From FEN-1139 sp038207155 (GTDB lineage: Bacteria > Myxococcota_A > Polyangia > Polyangiales > Polyangiaceae): DNA of 64,000 bases. How positions within the stretch are numbered: position 1 is the first letter of the stretch; each line of letters starts with the position of its first letter. The translations under genes were made by a program, and so were the position numbers. The DNA is taken from assembly GCA_038207155.1 (NCBI GenBank), contig JBBRAB010000008.1, positions 62,001 to 126,000 of the forward strand. Direction: 5' to 3'. Of this stretch, positions 17,271 to 26,353 are shown one piece after another. Below the pieces are notes generated by a model that worked only from the letters and a program-made list of their open reading frames with translations, did no database searches and was not told the origin of the DNA.

Positions 17271-18344
17271 TCACTGTCCCAGTTCGTAAACACGGATGTA
17301 GTCAATGTCGAGTGACGACGGGAAACGAGTATTCGCGTCGGGGCAGCCCGCAAATCCTGTGCAATCTCCCTCGACGAGGGTGCCAATCGCCAGACGCCAC
17401 GCGCTGACCTCCGGATACTTGTTGTCGGTCGTGTAGATCGGCTGCCCATCAATCTGATACGTGACTGTTTCGCCTGATCCGGAAGCCGATGGTGCGATGG
17501 CTACGTCGTATTCGTGCCAACTGTTCCAGGTTCCGGTTTCCTTGTGGATGTCGTTGTTCTGGTACTCGTACGTGTAGCCGCCACCGGCCTTCGGTGCGCC
17601 ATAGTGCTGCACGAAGACCATCTCGTTCGGGCGATTCCCGGCAAGCTCCGCGAAGTCGATTTCCGGTGGAGCATTGTTGGGGTTGGGCTCCACCTCCCAA
17701 AGCGACAGGTACGTCTGCTGCCCACTTCCAACGGCGAACTTTGCGCGAATGATCCACCGTCCGTAGTGGACCAGTACCTTCGCCGTCACCCCGCCCGCGG
17801 TGTAATGGTAGGTCTTCCCATTTTGCGAGACCGGATTGTTCGTCATGCTCAGGCTGGCAAGCCCGTCGTGAATGGAGACGCCGTCCTGCCCGTTCCACCA
17901 ACAGTCGGCTCCGATGTTGGACCAGTACACATAGTACCCGAGTGGCTGGGACTGATTGCGGGCGGCGGCGTCGAAGCTGCCGCCCGAGTACTCGTCATGC
18001 CAGAGCAGGGTCCATCCAGGGAGGACGACTGGTACGTCGCTCGGTGTTGATAAACTCCCGGCCGTGCCCGTGGTTCCAGCTCCGTTGGCTCCAGCGGAGC
18101 TCGGGGGCGCACCTCCCTTTCCGGACGAGGCGCCGCCACTCATCGCAACTGCAAGCCCACCTGCGCCACTGCGCGAGTCAACGGCCCCAGCTCCGCTGAA
18201 AGACCCGGACTGGCTGCTGATTACGCTCCCAGTGCTGGGCTGGGCTGTACTGCCGCTGTCAGCGCAGGCGCCTGCTGCGGCCACGAGAATCAGTGCAAAC
18301 AGCGTTTTTACCGGAGCGAAACGCGAAGACATCGAGGGAGCCAT
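17271..18344 (-). CDS. GH16-family lipoprotein, second copy, catalytic motif intact
   Basis: 357 aa. Lipoprotein signal (VKTLFALILVAAAGAC, Cys27), Ser/Gly/Ala linker to ~105, then a GH16 domain: LLWHDEYSGGSFD, VHYGRWIIRAKFAVGSGQQ and the catalytic EIDFAE (Glu228, Asp230, Glu233), ending LDIDYIRVYELGQ. Divergent from its neighbour, so an old paralogue or a different substrate class. Two in-frame ATGs (18344 and 18332) are possible. First gene of the leftward GH16-GH16-beta-helix set; its promoter must lie in the large intergenic region before the GH10 gene. Confidence 0.88.
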   Translation of the reverse strand: MAPSMSSRFAPVKTLFALILVAAAGACADSGSTAQPSTGSVISSQSGSFSGAGAVDSRSGAGGLAVAMSGGASSGKGGAPPSSAGANGAGTTGTAGSLSTPSDVPVVLPGWTLLWHDEYSGGSFDAAARNQSQPLGYYVYWSNIGADCWWNGQDGVSIHDGLASLSMTNNPVSQNGKTYHYTAGGVTAKVLVHYGRWIIRAKFAVGSGQQTYLSLWEVEPNPNNAPPEIDFAELAGNRPNEMVFVQHYGAPKAGGGYTYEYQNNDIHKETGTWNSWHEYDVAIAPSASGSGETVTYQIDGQPIYTTDNKYPEVSAWRLAIGTLVEGDCTGFAGCPDANTRFPSSLDIDYIRVYELGQ

Positions 18345-18909
18345 GCGTACTGGTGCAGCCACGGCCGAAAACGGCTCGCGCTCCGAGCGAGCGCCGCAAA
18401 ATGACCTCATTCGCGCCCCGGTGGTGCCTGCGGGCTGAGCGACAATTACACCTCCCCACCGACAACAATTACATCGCCCCATCCTAGGGCGCGCTGATCG
18501 TCTATCGCTCTGGTCCGCGGAAAGGCGGACTGTAGGCCGGTGAGAACGACGGACGCGCAGGTGAGGAAGCTGATGGACGAGATGACAAAGCACGGCCAGA
18601 TGGGCCTTGCGGCGGCGTGACCAGCGTGGCTCTGCGCGAGCTCGGCACGTAGATTCAGACGCCGTCTCGCCGTCACGTCGTCACCACGCCGCTGCCAGCA
18701 AAAGCCGGAACGAGGCCATCCGCGCAAACGCCGTAAGGGCGCCCTCTGACAGATTGACCTACCCTCGCCAACGCGGTTCCCCGCCCGGGGCTCGCGTCTG
18801 CCCGCCTTGGCTCAGTGTCTCCGTCACCGAAAGAATCGGCGTGAATACCAAGCATTTCCCTCAGACAGTAGCGTCACTTGGATGCCGCAACCGTGGGAGA
18901 ATTACAAGC
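18345..18909. other. 565-bp divergent intergenic region (GH16 / GH10)
   Basis: No gene I can support. It must hold the promoters of the leftward GH16 operon and the rightward xylanase. GGGAGA at 18894-18899 is the xylanase ribosome-binding site. No clear -35/-10 pair found. Confidence 0.4.
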
Positions 18910-20340
18910 ATGCGCCAGCGCCGCTTCATAGGTCAGTTCCGTTCGTTGCTATCCACCGCGCTCGTGCTCTGCTGTCTGGGGGTGTCCCCGGCAGTCTCGG
19001 CGCAGAGCCTCCCCACAGCGGCGCGAATCAAGGATCTGGCGGCGTCGGTGTGGTTCGGCCTGCGCACAGACAGCGGTGTCTCTGCGCTCGATCACAGTAT
19101 TTTGGAGCGAGAATGCAACGCCGGCCAGTTCACCCACTACCCGGCCTGGGGTGGCTGGCCCGTGCGGGGCTCCTACAACCTACCGACTCTGGGGGTCAAC
19201 GCCGACTTCTTTGACGGTCTCGGTGTGCCATCGGTGATGCACATGTTCGTCGGACCGAATCAGTATCTTCCCGACTGGGTGAAGTCCGGCACCTGGGATC
19301 AGGCCACTTTGGAACAGCTATTGGCGGAACTCATCGGTGACACGATGAGCTAGCCTCAAGCCCAGAAGGTGAGTTCGTGGAACCTGGTCAACGAGGCGCT
19401 CGACTGGAAGGGAACCGGTTGGGAGGCCTCCAAGTTCCTTGAGTTGGGCTATGAGCCTGACGCCTCAGGGCTCACGGGCAGCGAGCGGGTTTTTGATCAG
19501 GTCCCCGTCTACGTCCGCAAGGCATTCGAGTATGCACGGCAGCACTCCGCTGCTGGTCTTGAACTGCGCGACTACGACAACGATGGCATTGAGAACCAGT
19601 GGAACAACAGTGCCAGCAAGACCAAGGCATTTTACCAGCTGGTGCGTCATCTACAGGCCAAGGGCACGCCTCTAACGGCAGTTGGCCTTCAAGGCCACTT
19701 CAACATGACTAACCCCGTGACGTGGAGCAAGCTCACAGATAGCGTCAAACGCTATCGAGCTCTCGGGCTTGCTGTCTACGTAACCGAGCTAGATGCGCAG
19801 CAGAACGACAATGCAAAGACCTGGAACGACACGCTCGCCCAGACGCAAGGAGAGTACTACTACCACTACGTGAAGGCGGCGCTCGAAGGGGGCGTGAACG
19901 GGATCTTTGTTTGGGGCACGCGTGACAACCAGGACTCCGGTTGGCTCAAGGGGGAAAACGCTGTGCTCTTCGACGAGAGCGGCAATCCGAAGCCCGCCTA
20001 CTACGGCGTGCAGCGAGCCTTCGCCGAGGCCACGCTGGTGAGCAGCGGAGGCAATGCGGGAGGCGGGAGCGCTGGTGCGGCGGGCAGTGGGGTGGGAGGT
20101 CTTGGCGCGGCAGCAGGCGGAGCAGGAGGCAGCAATGCCACAGCGGGCACTGCCGGCAAAGCCAATGGCGGAGGAGCGGGGGTGGCTTCGGGAGGCGCTG
20201 CCACTGCAGACCAAGCGGACTCGGGCTGCGGATGCCGCATGACCCCGGGCCCCTTCAATCCCCTGGCAGGACTGCTATCGCTGGTTGTGGCCGCCGTTGC
20301 GACGCGCCGCCGGACACGCGGGCGGCGCGCCATCCTTTGA
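18910..20340 (+). pseudogene. GH10 endo-beta-1,4-xylanase interrupted by in-frame TAG, MYXO-CTERM tail
   Basis: 475 codons of one frame with a single TAG at 19351-19353 (codon 148). N-terminal signal peptide (LLSTALVLCCLGVSPAVSA). The GH10 barrel continues on both sides of the stop: PSVMHMFVGPNQYLPDWV before; SSWNLVNEAL (acid/base Glu162), VGLQGHFN and VYVTELDAQ (nucleophile Glu293) after. A Gly/Ala linker leads to a C-terminal GCGCR, a hydrophobic stretch and RRRTRGRR, which matches a MYXO-CTERM sorting signal. Both catalytic residues are after the TAG, so without readthrough no active enzyme is made. Either a recent nonsense mutation, a sequence error or suppression. Confidence 0.85.
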
Positions 20341-20646
20341 ATGGAACGCGTATTTTCTGCCCAGCTCGCCGATGACGGCCTCGTCAACCACGACACGCAC
20401 AATCCAACGACTGCAGAGACTGCACCAATACGAAGGCGGACTTTCCTCAGACGCCACCGTGGCGTGAACGAAATACGATGAGTGAGAAAAGCGCCCCTCT
20501 TTTTCCGACTAGACACGACGACGCTCCAGCGTCCGTCGGTGGCGGAGCTCCGAATTTTCTTGAAGAAGACAGCCCTAAGACGGGACTCTCAACCTCGGAC
20601 GAAGTGCGGCTCCCTGCTGCCGCGCAGAATCGCGAGCGGCGTTACG
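20341..20646. other. Intergenic region after the GH10 gene
   Basis: About 306 bp between two convergent genes. Short open frames exist but have no homology-like sequence, signal peptide or ribosome-binding site. I see no clear terminator. Confidence 0.35.
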
Positions 20647-21751
20647 TCACGGCGTGCACGGGCAGACGTCCGTGAGCTCAAGAGGCTCACGCTTTGGTCG
20701 CAGCTGATCCGGGAGAACCTCCGGTGGCTTCGCTGCAAGCACTGACCTTACCTTGGGATCGAGCTCCGGCGGATCCGCCAGTTTTTGCAGCAGTTTGGCT
20801 GAGCGTTCGTTGGGTGCGTAGCCATCCAACTGTGGGGTGTACGAGAGTACGGAACTGCGCCGCTTCCCCCCAACCGTCTCGCACGACAGTCCAGAATTCT
20901 CGCGACGCATGCCGTGATCGATGACAACCTCGACGTCGAGAGCGAAGGGGTCCGAGGTCCGCCACCTGACGGAGCGGACGTCGCGCCCGTCTTCGCACGT
21001 CGAGTAAAACAGGGTGCCGTAGCGACGCTCGACGAAGTCGACGACGGTCGCACTGCTGGCATAGGATCCTTGGTTCTGTCCGTAGCTCTCTAAGCACGCA
21101 AGCCGCTCAAGGCCGTCCGCGCCACGGTGACTCGTGCAGGAAAGGGGAAGAAATCCTTCGTGGTACGCAATTGGGAGCCAGCCTTGTCCCGTCCTGCGCA
21201 CCAGCACGGCTCCACCGTAGTTGGCGAGGTACCCCGTACAACCTGACAACGCTATCAATGCCTCGGTGAGCGCGCCGGTGAAGGCGCCAGCCTGGAGCAG
21301 AGACGCTCTGGCATCTGAGTCGGATGCCCCCGCACCGACGTCGAAGAATGCAGTGAACCACGGACACTTGCAGTGCCCGTTGACCGTGTTGCATGCGGCG
21401 TCGAATGGACTTGACGCGGGCACTTGAGTCGCGGCCTGGTGGCAGTCTTGCTCGGATCTTTTCGCTGGTGCCCGGGCGCTCGCCGGAGCTCTCGCTTCGA
21501 TGTGGGGAACACGAGGCGCCGCCGCACCGACCGCCCTCGGGTGTGACCGACTCTTCGTGCGTGCTGTTCGTCGGCTGAGTGTTGGCAGGCGCAGCCCTTG
21601 CAACCAGGGACGACGAGCGCGCGACACTGGCCAGGGGATGATGCGTTGAACCCGGTGATGTAACCCGTGGGTTCGCTGATAGCTCATGGAGCTGCGTGCT
21701 TCCACAGGCCAGACACGTCGAGATTGCAAATAGCCAGGATATACAGCGCAT
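20647..21751 (-). pseudogene. Lipoprotein of unknown function with a probable frameshift
   Basis: The start (MRCISWLFAISTCLACGS) is a good lipoprotein signal in one frame and reads sensibly to about 21535 (THEESVTPEGG). From about there the coding-like sequence moves to another frame (AVGAAAPRVPHIEARAP…) and runs to 20647, through CPWFTAFFDVGAGASDSDAR, LIALSGCTGYLANYGGAVL and LESYGQNQGSYASSATVVDF. The second frame has no start of its own with a signal peptide. A 1-2-nt indel near 21520-21540 explains both. The C-terminal domain is Cys-rich and not a family I recognise. Either a decayed gene or a sequence error. Confidence 0.6.
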
Positions 21752-21867
21752 GCGAGATTGAATGGTAGTCGAAAGCGGTACCCAGACGAAGACGCAGCTG
21801 CCGACCCAAGCGGGTCAGTTACCCAAGCCGCGTCACGGCCCTCCAACCTGTCCGATTTGTTCGCCCA

Positions 21868-22916
21868 TTACGGTACGATCCTGAGGTCGTCGAGCCAGAG
21901 GTCGAAAGGCGTCGATTTGTTGATCCACCACTGGAGCTCGGTCACGGACGCCTTGTTGAAAACCGGCGCCGGCGGCGCGCCGCCGATGCCCCAGCCCCAG
22001 GTTGGGTTTACCGCCAGTTCCGCGAACTTCACGGTCGCCACGGTCCAAGCGGCGGCGGCGGGTACGGTCACCGAGTACTGGTTGAAGCAGGCGTTGCCCG
22101 CCGTGCACTCGCCATAGGCCGTGTCCGCAATCGTCTCGCGCGTCGGCACCTTAAGGGTGACCGGGACGTTGCTCTTGTACCTGAAGGAGATCCCTTAAGC
22201 CGACGTGAGATCGTATGGGCACTTCCAGAGCTGACCGCCGTCCACGAATGAGACGCTAACCCCGGCACCAAAGCTGGTGAAGAGTGCGTCGCCCGTTGAG
22301 TGGAAGGCAAAGGTGTTGCCAGGCTCGCCGGTGACGGCCTCGGGCAGATAGGCATCGAAGATGGGCGCCGGAGTCTGCTTTCCGGACACCGCCAGGTGCG
22401 CTGCATTGTCGTTCAGAATGACCCAGTAACCGCCACGCGAGTCATCGCCGAGCACCTTGCTATCGCGATCCTCGAAATCGTCCACCAGCGTGGCGGATTT
22501 GAACGCCGCTCCCTTCACGCATAGAACGCTGCCGCCGCGCCCTTCACGCATAGAACGCTGCCGCCGCCACCCGTTGCGGAGCCACCCGTTGCGGTGCCTC
22601 CCGTTGCGTTACCGCCTGCACCGCCAAAACCAGTGGCACCACCGTCTGCGCCGAGTGCGACACACAGGTTCGAGCCGCGGACCAGGCCAGCATTGCAGGT
22701 GCCATTGCCGTAGCAAATGCACCGCTCAGTGCCCGCCGGACAAGGGGACTCCGAAACCCCGCCTGTCGAGCTGACCGCGCCGGTTGAGGTGCGGCCACCG
22801 GTCGCGGTCGCTGCTTCCGCGCCGCCTGAACCAGCGTCACTGGCGGTGCTCCCAGCGCAGCCCACCACGGCAATCACGGACCCAAGAATCACAGTGGCAC
22901 GCAACGATCGGCTCAT
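21868..22916 (-). pseudogene. Secreted carbohydrate-binding-like lipoprotein, broken twice
   Basis: Three collinear pieces of one gene. (1) 22916 leftward: lipoprotein signal (VILGSVIAVVGC), Cys-rich CPAGTERCICYGNGTCNAGL and a Gly/Thr linker ending GGGGSVLCVKGAA. (2) After a 29-bp tandem duplication that shifts the frame, LVDDFEDRDSK… to a TAA at 22195-22197. (3) In the same frame as (2), GISFRYKSNVPVTLKVPTRE to WLDDLRIVP at 21868. Pieces 2-3 resemble a jelly-roll carbohydrate-binding domain (CBM11-like pattern), an inference. Removing one repeat copy restores the frame of (1) and (2). With two lesions it is probably a real pseudogene. Confidence 0.8.
22511..22567. repeat. 29-bp tandem duplication that breaks a reading frame
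   Basis: CCCTTCACGCATAGAACGCT and the following 8 bases occur at 22511-22538 and at 22540-22567, offset 29 bp. As 29 is not a multiple of three, the duplication shifts the frame of the lipoprotein gene around it and makes SVLCVKGAA appear twice in two frames. Confidence 0.92.
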
Positions 22917-23446
22917 AGTTCTGCTCCCTTACCGCCCGAGATCGAGACTTGGTGGACTGAGTCAAGCCTCAGCGCGGAAGCTCGGCGGAGGGTTGGACAG
23001 GGCAGAACCTCGCGCAGCGAGGTCGTACAATGGAGCGCCAATAGAAACAAGCCCCAGCGCCTGTTCGACAAGAAACCAGGCAAACGCGACTGGATTTCGC
23101 TGAGCGCTCACCGGACCTCCTGACGAGCGGCGTCGCACGAGCGCCGCCTCGCGCAAGCCGCTTCCGCGGAAACAAAAACAAGTCGCCCGGAGACGTCGAC
23201 AATGCCTCGACGCTCACGTTAGCGCGTCCCTCACCGCACCGCGCGCATCCCTCGCCATCGCAGAGCGTCAGCGCGCATCTCGTTGGGGCACGCATAACGC
23301 ACCATCGCAAAGCGTCAGCGCATCCCTCACCGCGCGCATCTCGTCGTGGCACGCCTTGCTCACCATCGCAAAGCGTCACCGCATCCCTCACCGCGTGCAT
23401 CACTCGCCGTCGCAAAATGTCGGCGCGCATCTCACCGCGGCGCGCA
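22917..23446. other. 530-bp region without a supported gene
   Basis: Upstream region of the broken lipoprotein gene followed by repetitive sequence. Open frames here have no recognisable domains and their composition follows the repeat below. Confidence 0.4.
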
Positions 23447-23455
23447 TCACTTGGG
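23224..23455. repeat. Degenerate ~60-bp tandem repeat, about four copies
   Basis: Imperfect copies of a unit built on CATCGCAAAGCGTCAGCGCA, then CCCTCACCGCGCGCATCTCG and a GGCACGC segment, are visible at about 23254, 23313, 23373 and 23409. Copies differ by substitutions and small indels, so it is an old array. It ends at the 3' end of the leftward zinc-ribbon gene. Confidence 0.65.
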
Positions 23456-23692
23456 GCGTTGCTTGTGTCGCTGCCAACATTCGGGACAGCGCCACACCAT
23501 GACTCCGGGCCTATCGGGACTCTGGTCGCGCGTGAGGCGCCAGCCATGTTGCGAGCTGATGAGCGTGTAGTTCGTGTCCGTCTCGGGTGCGGACGCGCGG
23601 CAGTCGACGCAAACACGAGCGGGCGCGCCACCCGTGGGGAGAAGGTCACCCTGCTCGGTCGGACGCGTGTGAGACGTCGGGGCCTCAGACAT
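23447..23692 (-). CDS. Small zinc-ribbon-like protein
   Basis: 81 aa. Two CxxC pairs (CVDC and CPEC) about 40 residues apart suggest a zinc ribbon; between them TNYTLISSQHGWRL has a pattern I associate with small uncharacterised myxobacterial proteins. The ATG at 23692 is chosen because the sequence further upstream in this frame is low quality. No operon partner. Function unknown; zinc binding is inferred from the cysteines. Confidence 0.6.
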   Translation of the reverse strand: MSEAPTSHTRPTEQGDLLPTGGAPARVCVDCRASAPETDTNYTLISSQHGWRLTRDQSPDRPGVMVWRCPECWQRHKQRPK

Positions 23693-24023
23693 CTTGATAT
23701 CGATCGAGGGCACTCGGGGTCGTGGGAGCATTGCTATCCTTGTAGTTACAAGAATGGTGCCAACAGGTCTGCGGCCCCCGGTGTGGCTCCTGTGAGGTCG
23801 CCCACCCCGGAGTGGCCTCTGTTGGGGTCGCCGAGGCTCCCAACTTGCGCAAGTCGGACCCCTCCGCTGCACTTGATGTGCAGTCCGGCTGCCCGCCCGC
23901 TGCCAACTTGTGCATTTTTCACTGGTCAGCACGCCGCGACAGATCACTGTGGTCCCCCGAACCACCACGATCGCCTGCCCCGCCCTTCAGCCGAGGTGAA
24001 CGTGACCGTATGGGCGTTGGCTC
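23693..24023. other. Intergenic region with two CAACTTG(C/T)GCA copies
   Basis: No gene supported. CAACTTGCGCA at 23841-23851 and CAACTTGTGCA at 23904-23914 form a pair 63 bp apart that could be operator sites or chance. The region must contain the promoter of the small leftward gene. Confidence 0.35.
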
Positions 24024-24293
24024 GTGCACAGCTATTTCCTTCTGACGCTCGGGGCTCTCCCTGGAAAACTCGTGGACCGTCAACTGGCGGGCGGTGGGGA
24101 TGGCTACGGCATCGAACTCTGCTCGTGCAACAGCGCTCCCGCCGTCGTGATCGACGCCAGTCAGCTCGAAGTCAACGCCCGCAGCGCGCTCGGCCAGGGA
24201 GTGAGCCCCTTTCGCGTCTTCGTCTTCGAGAACCTGGCGGAACGCGAGAGCTGGCTCAACTCGCGCCGCGATCGGCACGGCTGGGTACGCTAG
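24024..24293 (+). CDS. Small hypothetical protein, GTG start
   Basis: 89 aa. An in-frame stop at 24003 leaves GTG at 24024 as the only reasonable start. Codon use is strongly biased to G/C third positions (CTC, GTC, CGC, GAC), as in real genes here, which argues for coding. Central segment IELCSCNSAPAVVIDASQL and C-terminal VFVFENLAERESWL. No recognised family, no signal peptide. It lies 86 bp before glpK on the same strand and could be co-transcribed. Confidence 0.5.
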   Translation: MHSYFLLTLGALPGKLVDRQLAGGGDGYGIELCSCNSAPAVVIDASQLEVNARSALGQGVSPFRVFVFENLAERESWLNSRRDRHGWVR

Positions 24294-24379
24294 CCTCGTA
24301 GGCGCGGGGGCGGGGGCGGGAGAAGCGACCACGTGCAACGCTTGGGTTCTGGCGTGCGACCCGATTAGACTCGCCAACC

Positions 24380-25894
24380 ATGAGCGTCATCGTCGCGATC
24401 GATCAGGGAACCACCAGCACCCGTTGCCTGGTGTTCGATCAGGCCGAGCGCGTAGTCGGGCAGTCGGCACGCCAGGTGACGCAGAGCTTCCAGCAACCCG
24501 GCTGGGTGGAGCATGACGCCAATGAGCTCTGGCAACAGGTCCAAGAGACCGTGCTCGAGGCCCTCGGTGCCGCCGGTCGTTCGGCGCGGGACGTGGTGGC
24601 GCTCGGCGTCGCCAACCAACGCGAAACCTGCCTTATCTGGGACCGCGCCACTCACCAGCCCCTCTCTCCTGCCCTCGTCTGGCAAGACACGCGCACCGCG
24701 GAGCTTTGCGCTGAGCTCGCTGCGGTCCACGGCAAGGATGGCTTTCGTCCCCTCACGGGCCTGCCGATCTCGACCTATTTCAGTGCCTCAAAACTCCACT
24801 GGTGGCTGAGAGAGCATCCTGAGTTGGCGGCTCGCGCCCGGCGTGGCGAGCTTGCGCTCGGCACGATCGACAGCTGGTTGGCGTACCGACTGACGGGGCG
24901 ACACGTCACTGACGTGACCAATGCGAGTCGCACTCAGCTGTTTGATATCCAGCGCCTCGAGTGGAGCCAAACGCTACTCGACACGTTTTCGCTCGACGCG
25001 GGTCTCATGCCCGAAGTGGTGGCGTCAAGCGGCGTGATCGCGCTGTGCAAAACCCTACTGCCGGGAGTGCCACTGACGGGCCTACTCGGCGATCAGCAAG
25101 CCGCGCTCGTGGGACAGGGTTGTCTCCGACCAGGCCAGCTCAAGAATACCTACGGCACCGGCGGATTTGCGATGCTGCACACAGGCGCTGCACCAGTAGT
25201 CTCGCGTCACGGGCTCCTGACCACGCTAGCCTATCAATTCGGGAACAATCCGGCGCAGTACGCGCTCGAGGGCTCGGTCGCGATCGCCGGTGCGGCCGTG
25301 AGGTGGCTGCGTGATGGGCTCGGCTTGATTGGGTCGATAGCGGAACTGGAACCCCTGGCTGCCTCAGTGAAGGATGCCGGCGGCGTGACGTTCGTGCCCG
25401 CCTTCGGTGGACTCTTTGCGCCGCATTGGCGCGATGACGCACGCGGAGTTCTGCTCGGCTTGACCCAGCACACGACCAAGGCGCACGTCGCGCGAGCAAC
25501 GCTCGAGGGTGTCGCCATGCAAACCGCAGAAGTACTCGACATCATGGCGGAGGAGGGAGGCTACCAGCCCGACACAGTGCGCGTGGATGGCGCGATGAGT
25601 CGAAACAATCTCTTTCTTCAGTGCCAGGCCGATCTCCTTGGCTATCGCGTGCAGCGCTCCGCGATGCAGGAGAGCACCGCGCTCGGGGCCGCGCGCGCTG
25701 CGGCCTATGCCGTCGGCTTCTGGTCACCCGACGAAGCCGTCGGCGTTCCCAATGCATTGGCCCAATCCGAACCTCACGTCGGCGAAGCGGCAGCGCGAAC
25801 CTTTGAACCCACCAGGGATAACGAATTCCGACTCAACGCACGAGCACGCTGGTCGGGTGCTGTCTCGCGCAGCCTCGGACTCGGCAAGCTGTAG
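24380..25894 (+). CDS. glpK: Glycerol kinase
   Basis: 504 aa, full length for the family. ATP + glycerol to glycerol-3-phosphate, the entry step of glycerol catabolism. FGGY-family motifs: AIDQGTTSTRCLVFD at the N-terminus, WVEHDANELW, ANQRETCLIWD, TGLPISTYFSASKLHW, NTYGTGGFAMLHTG and VRVDGAMSRNNLFLQ near the C-terminus. No glpF or glpD gene is adjacent, so glycerol uptake and oxidation are encoded elsewhere. The ATG at 24380 gives the family N-terminus exactly. Confidence 0.97.
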   Translation: MSVIVAIDQGTTSTRCLVFDQAERVVGQSARQVTQSFQQPGWVEHDANELWQQVQETVLEALGAAGRSARDVVALGVANQRETCLIWDRATHQPLSPALVWQDTRTAELCAELAAVHGKDGFRPLTGLPISTYFSASKLHWWLREHPELAARARRGELALGTIDSWLAYRLTGRHVTDVTNASRTQLFDIQRLEWSQTLLDTFSLDAGLMPEVVASSGVIALCKTLLPGVPLTGLLGDQQAALVGQGCLRPGQLKNTYGTGGFAMLHTGAAPVVSRHGLLTTLAYQFGNNPAQYALEGSVAIAGAAVRWLRDGLGLIGSIAELEPLAASVKDAGGVTFVPAFGGLFAPHWRDDARGVLLGLTQHTTKAHVARATLEGVAMQTAEVLDIMAEEGGYQPDTVRVDGAMSRNNLFLQCQADLLGYRVQRSAMQESTALGAARAAAYAVGFWSPDEAVGVPNALAQSEPHVGEAAARTFEPTRDNEFRLNARARWSGAVSRSLGLGKL

Positions 25895-25977
25895 CCCGTC
25901 GCGCGAAAGGAATGCGCACCTGTCATCCGTCAGGTGGTGAGAGGTACGTCCGGTAGGGACCTGCTACGGTCGCGGAC

Positions 25978-26250
25978 ATGACGGACACCACAGTTCACGG
26001 GCATGATGTTCTCAACTACCTCGTGGCGGCAGGCGGCACGGTGAATCGCGCCGCGCTGGTGTCCTGGGCAACCGAGGCTCACGGCCCCGACGCGCGCTAT
26101 CACACCTGTTCACGCAACGGGATGTCGCTGGACGAGCTCCTGGGGTTCCTCGAGTCGCGCGGCAAGCTGGCCCTGGCGGGCGAGACACTGCAGGTGTTCC
26201 CCGAAAAAATGTGTGGACACGACGCACACGACCATCCGCACGAGCACTGA
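25978..26250 (+). CDS. YecH-like probable metal-binding protein (DUF2492)
   Basis: 90 aa. Matches the small YecH/DUF2492 family: VHGHDVLNYLV at the start, ARYHTCSRNGMSLDELLGFLESRGK in the middle and a Cys-His-rich end (EKMCGHDAHDHPHEH) that suggests metal binding. The real role of the family is unknown. It follows glpK by 83 bp on the same strand but is probably independent. Confidence 0.85.
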   Translation: MTDTTVHGHDVLNYLVAAGGTVNRAALVSWATEAHGPDARYHTCSRNGMSLDELLGFLESRGKLALAGETLQVFPEKMCGHDAHDHPHEH

Positions 26251-26353
26251 GAAGTCCCGAAGATCGGTAGTTCGGTACCGTCAACGACCACCCGGCGCTT
26301 GAATTTGGGTCGGAGTTCACAGAGACTCCGCTTAGGATTCTCTGGCGAACCCC

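Noticed and set aside
20478..20675. Small plus-strand open frame after the GH10 gene
   Set aside because: No ribosome-binding site, domain or conservation hint; overlaps the end of the leftward lipoprotein gene.
23417..24301. Plus-strand open frame of ~294 codons
   Set aside because: Low-complexity Arg/Pro-rich translation, starts in a repeat array and overlaps better-supported small genes.
25917..25936. Terminator after glpK (CACCTG / CAGGTG)
   Set aside because: Only a 6-bp stem with no T-tract.
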